Assembly: GCA_900321145.1 (NCBI GenBank)
Contig: ONVB01000004.1
Span: 1-9,543 of the forward strand
Direction: 5' to 3'
DNA from: an uncultured Eubacteriales bacterium
GTDB taxonomy: Bacteria > Bacillota > Clostridia > Lachnospirales > Lachnospiraceae
Length of the DNA: 9,543 bases
Both the position numbers and the translations under genes were made by a program. Shown here piece by piece: positions 1 to 6,311 of the stretch. Under the pieces are notes generated by a model. The model made no database searches, was not told where the DNA came from, and worked only from the letters and a program-made list of their open reading frames with translations. How positions within the stretch are numbered: position 1 is the stretch's first letter; every line of letters starts with the position of its first letter.

Positions 1-353
1 AACTTCTCCGAGTATGCCTGATAATATATATCATAGAGAGTCGCAACCTCGCCCTTGGCCTGGAGCTGTATCATCTCGACTCTTCTCGACTCGCCCTTGG
101 TTCCGGCATTTGTGCTCTTGTTGGATGTGGTTGCCCATCCGCCTGCAGCGGTACCGACGCCAACCCAGCCCTTCTTCTGACAGTATGCTCTGTATCTTAC
201 CTCGCCGCCTACACCGCCAAGCTGCATCTGTATGGTCTCCATACGGAGATTATCCGTGGTACCAGCAATTTTTTCACTTCCCTTTACCGGAGTACTTGAT
301 ATAGCCGCTATCTGGAACGGCATCCAGTTCTTCTTCTGTACATAGGCTCTGTA
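1..353 (-). repeat. ChW (clostridial hydrophobic W) repeats, two complete and a third entering at the window edge
   Basis: Unit 1 starts at about residue 764 (YRAYVQKKNW, W773) and ends with IAGTTDNLRMETIQMQL. Unit 2 starts at about 815 (YRAYCQKKGW, W826) and ends with NAGTKGESRRVEMIQLQ. A third unit begins with YYQAYSEK at the last visible codons. The pattern Y-x-x-x-x-Q-x-x-G/N-W, then A-G-T-x-G/D-x-x-R-x-E-x-I, is the signature of the ChW family (PF07538), found in secreted clostridial proteins and thought to act in cell-surface or substrate binding. In unit 1 the usual Gly before Trp is Asn. Confidence 0.8.
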
Positions 354-2642
354 CTTTAAGACTGCCTTCTTGATCGCAAAGGTCGCCTCCGTACTTCCCT
401 GATACTCGCCCTTGCCGATCACCGTCACTGTAGCGGTACCTACCTTCTTGTTGTCGCTGAACTTGACCTCGTAGTCGGTGTCCTTCTTAAGTGTCTTTCC
501 GTCCAAGGTCACGGTTACTGCCGGTGTGATCTCCGAACCCGTGTAGGCATAGGTCTTGTTTACCTTTACCGTCGCACCCGAGATATCTATAAGGTCCTTT
601 AAGAATACCGCTTTGGCACTGACCGTCTGCTGAAGATCACCTATTATTATCTCGTTATCCCCGGCACTGCAATCCTTAAGGATCGCACCATCCACTGCCC
701 ATACCATGAACTTGTAGCCATCCTTTGCGGCAGCAACAAGCTTATACTGCTCAGACGAATTCAGGAAGTTGTAGTTTTCCTTACTGACCGGGTCACCATC
801 ACTGTCATATACCTCAACAGTGCCGCCTGCTGTCGGATCCACCTTGATCGTTAAAGCGGATAAAGGAATCTCATCCTCCTGGAACTCAAGCCTGAGTGTC
901 GCTTTCTCCATCGCCAGCTTAAATGTGATAGTCTCCTTTGTCGGATCGTCCGTCGTCTCTATATTATCATCCGTAAACCACGATACAAAGCTGTAGCCCT
1001 CTTCTGCAACAGCGGTGATCGTATACTCTTCCTCAGGCTCGAGTGTGTTAAGGTCTTCTCCTACATACTCTTTGCCCTTACTGTCCTTTAATACATATGA
1101 ACCGCCCTCGTTAGTCTCTACCTTTAACGATGCATACTCCTTATCCTTAAGTGCAAATGTTGCCTTGAAAACAACAGTCTCGGAGAGCGAATGGATCTGG
1201 ATCTCATCCTCCTTGAGGTCACTGTCGATTATACATTCTCCGTCAACTAAGGTCCATCCGACAAACTCATAGCCCGCTTCCTCATCGGGAATCGCTGTCA
1301 GATAATATATACCCTCGGGATCGAGTGACTTTCGGTCATCACCCTGCAGTGTATTCCCCTCATCGTCCATAATAGACACTCTTCCGCCTTCTCCGGCGAT
1401 AGCTGCAAGCTCGCTCAGCTCGGGCTCATCATCGTCATCACCTGAGCCGGGATCTTCTTCCTCTTTTGCCCTGAAAGAAGCGGTCAATGTTACATTTTCG
1501 GCAAGATCGGTGATCTCCACCTCATCCTTGTTGAAATCGTAACCTATGCTCGTTCCGCGGACACCTGTCCATTTGGCAAACTCATAGTCCTCATCGGGAA
1601 ATGCGTTTATCACATATGTTCCCTTCGGATCAAGCTTTGTAAGATCGGCAACCTCTTTTCCGGTCTTCTTGTCGGTTACCGTAACTTCTCCCTCTCCTTC
1701 GACGGAAATCGTCAGCGTTGAGGTCTCAAACTCCGGCACCACCGGCTTTTCCTCCTTGGTTCCGGCTATCGCATAAGTACCGAAGCCGTCTAAGCTTCCT
1801 TCCCACTTGCCGTCCTTCTTTGACATAGGGAACTCTCCCTCGACAGCATAGCCCTCATCGGGATCAAGCTTAAACCAGGTTATACCCGTGTAATCGCCTT
1901 CAAGCTCAAGAGAAACTGCGTAGATGTCCTTGTCAAAGTCGTTCTCATCCTCTTCGTTTCCCTCGCCCTTTATCGTAAACTCGTAAGCGCCTATAACCTC
2001 TCCCTTGCCGGAAAGCTTACTCTTTATGGTACTTCCGGTTGATCCTACCAGTTCATCCGTACCCGCAAACAGAGCCACATCCGGTGTCAGGCCGTCCGCA
2101 AAGAGCACAAACTGCATCTTAAGCTTCTTTGCCTTATCTTCCCACGGCTTTATCATATCTCCGCCGGATTCCGAGGTATCCTGAACACAGATAACGGCAG
2201 GAACCTCTTTCACCGTACATTTGTAAACCTCGCCCACATATCTGTATACTCCTATGGGATACTCACCGGGAACGGCATTCTTTGCTATGTATGCCGCCTG
2301 ACCCGGACCTGCGGATTCATCCGTAACAGACGGATGATCTACATATATGCCGAGTCTCTCGTAGGACTCGACGTCTTCACCGGGAATAAACACTATCTCA
2401 TCCTCATCCGGAGGGTCGGGCATCTCATCTTCCCCAAAGCTGTCATAGTAAGCCTCGGGCCAGTCCAGCATAGCCGAGAAGTAAACCTCTTCATCCGGTT
2501 CAACCGGTTCTCCTCCCGACACCCAGAGTACAACCTCCTCCCCGTCGGCCTTAACCCCCGGCATGACCGGAAGCGACAGCACCATGGCACATGCGATCAC
2601 ACATGCCATAAGCCTCATCCTCGTTTTCCTAAGCAACCTCAT
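1..2642 (-). CDS. Large secreted cell-surface protein with B-repeats, Ig-like module and ChW repeats (partial, C-terminus outside window)
   Basis: The minus-strand frame is open from 2642 to the left edge (880 codons plus two bases, no stop), so the C-terminus is missing. The first ATG (2648-2646) lies only one or two bases after the Shine-Dalgarno sequence; the in-frame ATG at 2642 lies 7 nt after AGGAG (2654-2650) and is preferred. A signal peptide is clear: basic RLLRKTRMR, hydrophobic core at about 12-27, and likely cleavage after VKA at residue 32. Residues 33-300 are acidic and unrecognised. Four B-repeat modules (Flg_new_2/InlB type) follow at about 309-680, each with a G-Y/F-x-F-x-x-W core (W358, W463, W555, W648). 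An Ig-like module common in Clostridia spans about 687-760 (YTGSEITP, KDTDY, GKGEYQG). ChW repeats begin at about 764. By family this is an exported wall- or matrix-associated protein, perhaps an adhesin; ligand and anchoring mode are unknown. No sortase or SLH motif is visible, but the C-terminus is absent. Confidence 0.88.
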   Translation of the reverse strand, partial: MRLLRKTRMRLMACVIACAMVLSLPVMPGVKADGEEVVLWVSGGEPVEPDEEVYFSAMLDWPEAYYDSFGEDEMPDPPDEDEIVFIPGEDVESYERLGIYVDHPSVTDESAGPGQAAYIAKNAVPGEYPIGVYRYVGEVYKCTVKEVPAVICVQDTSESGGDMIKPWEDKAKKLKMQFVLFADGLTPDVALFAGTDELVGSTGSTIKSKLSGKGEVIGAYEFTIKGEGNEEDENDFDKDIYAVSLELEGDYTGITWFKLDPDEGYAVEGEFPMSKKDGKWEGSLDGFGTYAIAGTKEEKPVVPEFETSTLTISVEGEGEVTVTDKKTGKEVADLTKLDPKGTYVINAFPDEDYEFAKWTGVRGTSIGYDFNKDEVEITDLAENVTLTASFRAKEEEDPGSGDDDDEPELSELAAIAGEGGRVSIMDDEGNTLQGDDRKSLDPEGIYYLTAIPDEEAGYEFVGWTLVDGECIIDSDLKEDEIQIHSLSETVVFKATFALKDKEYASLKVETNEGGSYVLKDSKGKEYVGEDLNTLEPEEEYTITAVAEEGYSFVSWFTDDNIETTDDPTKETITFKLAMEKATLRLEFQEDEIPLSALTIKVDPTAGGTVEVYDSDGDPVSKENYNFLNSSEQYKLVAAAKDGYKFMVWAVDGAILKDCSAGDNEIIIGDLQQTVSAKAVFLKDLIDISGATVKVNKTYAYTGSEITPAVTVTLDGKTLKKDTDYEVKFSDNKKVGTATVTVIGKGEYQGSTEATFAIKKAVLKYRAYVQKKNWMPFQIAAISSTPVKGSEKIAGTTDNLRMETIQMQLGGVGGEVRYRAYCQKKGWVGVGTAAGGWATTSNKSTNAGTKGESRRVEMIQLQAKGEVATLYDIYYQAYSEK
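603..1718 (-). repeat. Four tandem InlB-like B-repeat (Flg_new_2) coding modules
   Basis: Within the secreted protein, four modules recur at intervals of 105, 92 and 93 residues measured between their conserved tryptophans. Each has a strand of the type L-x-I-x-V/A-x-x-G-G/E-x-V, a D-x-x-G hairpin, a T/L-x-P-E/K-G/E-x-Y segment, and a G/D-Y-x-F-x-x-W core followed by an acidic stretch ending in A-x-F. The units are strongly diverged from one another, so they are old repeats rather than recent slippage products. An Asp-rich linker (GDDDDEPE) separates units 1 and 2. Confidence 0.75.
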
Positions 2643-2649
2643 ACACATT

Positions 2650-2654
2650 CTCCT
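2650..2654 (-). promoter_or_regulatory. Ribosome binding site that selects the start of the secreted protein
   Basis: AGGAG on the minus strand is followed by 7 nt and then ATG at 2642. A second in-frame ATG at 2648 sits immediately after the site and is too close for normal initiation, so the downstream ATG is the better start. Confidence 0.65.
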
Positions 2655-2674
2655 CTCTTATATAACTTGATCAC

Positions 2675-2690
2675 GATTCCTTTCGGAACC
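2675..2690 (-). other. Small GAAA-tetraloop hairpin in the 5' leader of the secreted protein gene
   Basis: Read on the minus strand, GGTTCC-GAAA-GGAATC forms a six-pair stem (five Watson-Crick and one G-U) capped by a GAAA tetraloop. It lies between the candidate promoter and the ribosome binding site. It has no U-run, so it is not a terminator; an mRNA-stabilising role is possible but is inference. Confidence 0.4.
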
Positions 2691-2704
2691 AAAATCCGCT
2701 TTAT

Positions 2705-2733
2705 ATTTTACCATAAACCGTCCGCTGCCGCAA
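2705..2733 (-). promoter_or_regulatory. Candidate sigma-A promoter for the secreted protein
   Basis: On the minus strand TTGCGG (2733-2728, three of six consensus bases) is followed by 17 nt and TAAAAT (2710-2705, five of six). The spacing is ideal but the -35 box is weak. It would give a leader of about 55-60 nt. The gene could instead be read through from the upstream kinase gene, 150 bp away on the same strand. Confidence 0.4.
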
Positions 2734-2790
2734 CGAACATCTGACCCCCGTAAGCTGCCGTTCGTACCCGGATATTGCTGTTCGGCGGAC
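2720..2790. repeat. Nested inverted repeats between kinase and secreted-protein genes
   Basis: GTCCGC (2720-2725) is the inverse complement of GCGGAC (2785-2790). Inside it, ACGAAC (2733-2738) is the inverse complement of GTTCGT (2760-2765), and a further GTTCG lies at 2780-2784. The array starts two bases after the kinase stop codon and covers the -35 box of the candidate promoter. There is no U-run on the minus strand, so it is not a classical terminator; an operator or weak termination structure are both possible. Confidence 0.35.
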
Positions 2791-2792
2791 AA

Positions 2793-5700
2793 TCAGTCCT
2801 TATAGACTACCTTGCTCTCAGGCAGGTAGTTCAGGAGCATCTCCTCTAAAAGAGGGGGCTCCACGGGCTTGGTCAGATAATCCTTAAAGCCCTCCTTAAG
2901 ATACATCTCCCTCGCACCGACTATGGCGTTGGCCGTAAGCGCGATCACAACGGTATCCTCCGCTAAGATTCCTCCCTTTTCAAGCTCTCTCAAGGTCTCT
3001 ATTCCGTCCATATCGGGCATCATGTGATCCATGAAGATGATATCGTAGTGCTTGTCTTTCACCATCTCTATACATTCCTCTCCGCTCTCACACAGATCGG
3101 GGACAAGGACATACTTCTTCATAAGTCCTTTGATCACGGCCAGGTTCATATCGTTGTCATCCACGATCAGGACATCCGCATCCTTAACGGCAAACTCTCT
3201 TGCGGCCTTTTCCTTAGAGCCTTCACTCTTTTCCCTGTCCTCGTAGCGCCCGATAGGTGTACGGTCTATGATCTTCTGTACTATGGTAAACGCAAATGTG
3301 GAGCCCTTTCCGTACTCGCTTTCCACCTCGAGTTTGCTGTCCATCATGGAGAGCAGACCCTGTACTATGGACATGCCGAGTCCGGTACCCTCTATGTTCC
3401 TGTTTCTTTCCTCATCGAGCCTCTGGAAGGAGGCAAAGAGCTTCTCCATATCCTCCTGCCTTATCCCTATACCCGTATCCTTAACCTCAACTCTTATCTT
3501 AACATCCTCGCCCGACACCTCCTCAGCTTTCATCGTAAGCATTATGGAACCCTTGTCGGTATACTTCACCGCATTTGTAAGGATATTTGTTATGATCTGC
3601 CTTATCTTCATATCATCGCCGTACAGCGTGGTCGGCAGCTTCTCGTCTATCTCAAGCTTTAATTCAAGTCCCTTTTTCTCCGCCTTCTCGGAGAGCATAT
3701 TGACTAAGTTATCTATCATATCGGGGAGATCGTACTTCACCCTGATTATCTCCATCTTTCCGCTCTCTATCTTTGAGAGATCGAGGATCCCGTTGATAAG
3801 GGTGAGAAGCGTATTGCTTGCGCTCTTTACATTTTTCGCATATTCCTTTATCTCCTCGTCCTTTGACTCCCGCAGGATCATTTCGTCCATACCGATAATG
3901 GCATTGATCGGTGTCCTTATCTCATGACTCATCTGCGCTAAAAACTCAGACTTTGCCCTGCCGGCCGCATTTGCCTCATCGGCAGCCTCGGCAAGCTCCT
4001 CGTTTAAGATTGCCTGTGACTTGATAACCTTGTTCAGCAGTATGATAACAGCCACAATGACCACCAAAACCGCAAGTCCGACCAAAGAGGCTATGGTCAG
4101 CGACAGCATATTTAACACCCACCACTTCTCGACTATGATAAGCGAGAAGCCTGTAGACTTATCCTTCATCGCCATACAGGTCGAGTATGCACCGTTATAA
4201 TCACGGAAGTTGTACGACCTTACATCCGATATACCCGTCACGGTATTGTTGTATGCCTCAAAATACGGAGTGTCCGCTATATGGACCACATTGCTGCCCG
4301 ACATCTCGTACTCCGCATTCGGGTGGTTAACTATGTTGCCCTCGGGATCCACCATGAATACATACTCATAATCCTCTATATACTCGGCCGCCATTATATC
4401 TACAAGCTTGTCGGCATAGAAATCTATACCGAAGATACCGAGGAACTCGCCCTCCCTGCCGTATACCATCTGCGACATGGTCACGCAGTAATTTCCGGTC
4501 TGCTCATCATAGTAAGGTGTTGATATACTGAACCCGTCCTCCGACATCTCCGTCTTCTTGTACCAGTCCCTTTCCTCCACCTTCCAATTCTCATCCGGCT
4601 TCCAACCGTTGTTCATGATAACGGTTTCTTTCTTGTAAGGATTGGCCAGGTAGCACACCGATATGTCCGGATAGTTCGACGCCACTTCGTCCATCCATCT
4701 GACTGCCTCGTCATAGTCATCAAGCAGCTTCGGATTCGCCGATATGGTGTGCACGAACATTTCAAGCACGGTCTTTTGCTCAGCCTGCCAGCGTGAGAAG
4801 CTGCTGTAGGACTTGTCAAGCACGGAGAGAAGCTGATAATCATTCTTGCTGTTCTCCTCCTTGACGATGGAAAATGCGTTGAACACGGCTATCATAAGCA
4901 GAAGTATGATGATCACATTTCTTATGACTCTCACCTTGCGCGAGATCTCTCTCCTGTACTTCTTATCTATGTCCTTCTCACGGGAAATATCGGCCGCGAT
5001 ATACGAATATGACCTCAGGTCATTGATCATGTCCGTGATCTCCATGCCCGATGCCTTTATCTCGGAGAGGTCATCCCTTATTTTAGCGTTGCTGTCGGCA
5101 TTTTCGGAATCCGAAAGCCTGATTATCTTGTTTGCCGGTTCGGTAAGCTTCTCGGAAAGCTTATTGACAAAGAGCTCCCTGCTTCGAAGCGCTTCCTCTG
5201 CCCTGATACGGTTTTTGGAACTCATCCTGAAAATAACGATGATGACAAGAATAAGAAGTATGTTGATAATGATATTTGCCGCAACCTGTCTGTCGGCATT
5301 GCCGTAAAGCTCGCTTTCCTTGACCGAAAGCATCATGCACCAGTTGTTCTTTATCTTCGAGGAGAAGATAAGCGTCTTTCCGTTCACATTGTAATTAAAG
5401 GTCATATCCTCGTTGCCCGATTCAAGGACCTTGTTAAATGCATCATAATAAGCCGGCAGAGCCTTTTCGATATCCTGACCGACATAGCTCATATCCATAT
5501 ATCCGGCTATGGTTCCGTCGTTTGTAACGATGATAGCCGTACTGTCGGTTCTCTCAGACATTCTTTCGATCGAATCCTGCAGCAGCTGCAGTGTGAAGTC
5601 CATGCCGACCACGGTTTCACCGTCCGCAAGCAAAACAGACATGGTAAAACACATGTCTCCCGTCATGCTGTCTATATACGGCGGTGTGATATATATGTTG

Positions 5701-6125
5701 CCCCCGCTCTCGACCGCACCCACATACCAGTTTCTCGCGGTTGCGTGATAATCCTCGGGCATGTCAAAATCCGGGATGATCGACCATCCCGGTCCCGCTA
5801 TATACACGTTAAATGTAGAGCCCTTCGATGCCGCAAGCTGAAGTCTCTTTTGCTCCACTATATAAGACTCCATGTCCTTTAGGGTGTATTCGGAGCCCAG
5901 CAAAAACTGGGCACCGCTCGACACCTTGATCAGGCTATTCTCGAGCTCGGAGATATAGCTTTCAAAATCATTCTTTATGCTGTCAAGCTGAGTCTGTCCG
6001 ACCTCTCTTATCTGCGAATTCATCATCTGCCTTATGAGACGCGCATTGACAAAGGCGACTATCGCAAAAACGGTTATGATGATCACAATATAGACATGGT
6101 CAAATCTCTTCCCTCTTTTATTCAT
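2793..6125 (-). CDS. Hybrid sensor histidine kinase with tandem dCache sensors and an internal degenerate HisKA
   Basis: Membrane sensor kinase that autophosphorylates on His and passes phosphate to its own receiver. Numbering is from the ATG at 6125 (1110 aa); an in-frame TTG at 6131 would add two residues. Order: TM1 about 10-28; extracellular dCache 1 with Y126, R131, W133, Y134, Y150, D176; TM2 283-301; cytoplasmic HisKA-like segment 317-374 with Glu325 in place of His; TM3 403-420; extracellular dCache 2 with W514, R519, W521, Y522, Y538, D568; TM4 about 672-698; coiled linker; HisKA with H734 (SHEIRTP); HATPase with N851, G1 box D883-G885-G887 and G2 box G915/G917; receiver with D989/D990, phospho-acceptor D1033, T1064 and K1086. 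All catalytic residues of the C-terminal kinase and receiver are present, so it should be active. Four TM segments place both sensors outside. There is no HPt or DNA-binding domain, so its final target lies elsewhere. It is transcribed divergently from the sugar dehydrogenase gene. Confidence 0.93.
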   Translation of the reverse strand: MNKRGKRFDHVYIVIIITVFAIVAFVNARLIRQMMNSQIREVGQTQLDSIKNDFESYISELENSLIKVSSGAQFLLGSEYTLKDMESYIVEQKRLQLAASKGSTFNVYIAGPGWSIIPDFDMPEDYHATARNWYVGAVESGGNIYITPPYIDSMTGDMCFTMSVLLADGETVVGMDFTLQLLQDSIERMSERTDSTAIIVTNDGTIAGYMDMSYVGQDIEKALPAYYDAFNKVLESGNEDMTFNYNVNGKTLIFSSKIKNNWCMMLSVKESELYGNADRQVAANIIINILLILVIIVIFRMSSKNRIRAEEALRSRELFVNKLSEKLTEPANKIIRLSDSENADSNAKIRDDLSEIKASGMEITDMINDLRSYSYIAADISREKDIDKKYRREISRKVRVIRNVIIILLLMIAVFNAFSIVKEENSKNDYQLLSVLDKSYSSFSRWQAEQKTVLEMFVHTISANPKLLDDYDEAVRWMDEVASNYPDISVCYLANPYKKETVIMNNGWKPDENWKVEERDWYKKTEMSEDGFSISTPYYDEQTGNYCVTMSQMVYGREGEFLGIFGIDFYADKLVDIMAAEYIEDYEYVFMVDPEGNIVNHPNAEYEMSGSNVVHIADTPYFEAYNNTVTGISDVRSYNFRDYNGAYSTCMAMKDKSTGFSLIIVEKWWVLNMLSLTIASLVGLAVLVVIVAVIILLNKVIKSQAILNEELAEAADEANAAGRAKSEFLAQMSHEIRTPINAIIGMDEMILRESKDEEIKEYAKNVKSASNTLLTLINGILDLSKIESGKMEIIRVKYDLPDMIDNLVNMLSEKAEKKGLELKLEIDEKLPTTLYGDDMKIRQIITNILTNAVKYTDKGSIMLTMKAEEVSGEDVKIRVEVKDTGIGIRQEDMEKLFASFQRLDEERNRNIEGTGLGMSIVQGLLSMMDSKLEVESEYGKGSTFAFTIVQKIIDRTPIGRYEDREKSEGSKEKAAREFAVKDADVLIVDDNDMNLAVIKGLMKKYVLVPDLCESGEECIEMVKDKHYDIIFMDHMMPDMDGIETLRELEKGGILAEDTVVIALTANAIVGAREMYLKEGFKDYLTKPVEPPLLEEMLLNYLPESKVVYKD
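5004..5177 (-). other. Degenerate HisKA (dimerisation/phosphoacceptor) segment inside the kinase gene
   Basis: Residues 317-374 follow TM2 and align without gaps at the H-box with the true HisKA of the same protein: FVNKLSEKLTEPANKIIRL against FLAQMSHEIRTPINAIIGM. Shared are F, S, P, N and the II pair, plus hydrophobic positions; Glu325 (codon 5151-5153) stands where His734 stands. The second helix also matches (DMINDLRSYS against TLINGILDLS). No ATPase domain follows it; instead a third TM segment starts about 30 residues later. I infer a relic of a former kinase core, retained as a dimerising signal relay. Confidence 0.7.
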
Positions 6126-6175
6126 GAGCAAATGTCTCTTTTCTTTCGAATTAATTAAAGAAAAAGGCTTGCTTT

Positions 6176-6203
6176 TTCACACTTCAGATTTTACAATTAT
6201 AAT
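6176..6203 (+). promoter_or_regulatory. Sigma-A-type promoter for the dehydrogenase-polymerase operon
   Basis: TTCACA (6176-6181, five of six) is followed by 16 nt and a perfect TATAAT (6198-6203). Initiation near 6210 would place the whole structured leader at 6226-6292 within the transcript. The -10 box overlaps the -10 box of the oppositely directed kinase promoter within the palindrome AATTATAATT (6195-6204). Confidence 0.65.
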
Positions 6204-6224
6204 TATTATCACGCAGAAAATCAA
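6196..6224 (-). promoter_or_regulatory. Sigma-A-type promoter for the hybrid kinase
   Basis: On the minus strand TTGATT (6224-6219, four of six) is followed by exactly 17 nt and a perfect TATAAT (6201-6196). Initiation near 6189 would leave a leader of about 60 nt before the ATG at 6125. That leader contains an AT-rich hairpin, GAAAAAG/CTTTTTC at 6160-6178. The ribosome binding site of the kinase is weak (AAGAGA only). Confidence 0.7.
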
Positions 6225-6225
6225 G

Positions 6226-6292
6226 GGTAAGACGGAGGACGAAGCCCTGTCTTATACAGGGAGGATTTTCACTCCGCACCTTACCATTTTTT
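6226..6292 (+). ncRNA. Structured leader RNA with terminator-like end upstream of the sugar dehydrogenase
   Basis: Three nested helices can be drawn: GGTAAG (6226-6231) with CTTACC (6280-6285); CGGAG (6233-6237) with CTCCG (6272-6276); and a top hairpin CCCTGT (6245-6250)/ACAGGG (6256-6261) closed by CTTAT. An asymmetric internal loop (6238-6244 and 6262-6271) lies between the top hairpin and the lower stem. The stem is followed after one A by six Ts (6287-6292), then directly by the Shine-Dalgarno AAGGAGG (6293-6299). This is the layout of a leader attenuator or riboswitch expression platform. I do not recognise a known riboswitch class. CTCC (6272-6275) could alternatively pair with GGAG of the Shine-Dalgarno (6295-6298). 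Confidence 0.55.
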
Positions 6293-6311
6293 AAGGAGGA
6301 TAAACATAATC

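Noticed and set aside
603..1718. CRISPR-like or nucleotide tandem repeat array
   Set aside because: The periodicity is at protein level only (about 92-105 residues) with strongly diverged DNA; there are no short identical repeats with spacers.
2334..2744. Plus-strand open frame of 136 codons spanning the start of the secreted protein and the intergenic region
   Set aside because: Most of it is antisense to the signal peptide and N-terminus of the secreted protein; no Shine-Dalgarno and His/Pro-rich low-complexity product.
3024..3662. Second plus-strand open frame (212 codons) antisense to the kinase
   Set aside because: Overlaps another antisense frame and the catalytic domains of the kinase; no family motifs and no initiation signal.
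3268..3927. Open frame of 219 codons on the plus strand, rich in Ser, Phe and Leu
   Set aside because: It lies fully antisense to the conserved HisKA-HATPase-receiver part of the kinase gene, has no ribosome binding site, and its composition is what the complement of such a gene produces.
6160..6178. GAAAAAG/CTTTTTC inverted repeat as a bidirectional terminator
   Set aside because: It lies between the divergent promoters and the kinase start, not after a gene, and the stem is almost all A-T; noted only as a leader hairpin.
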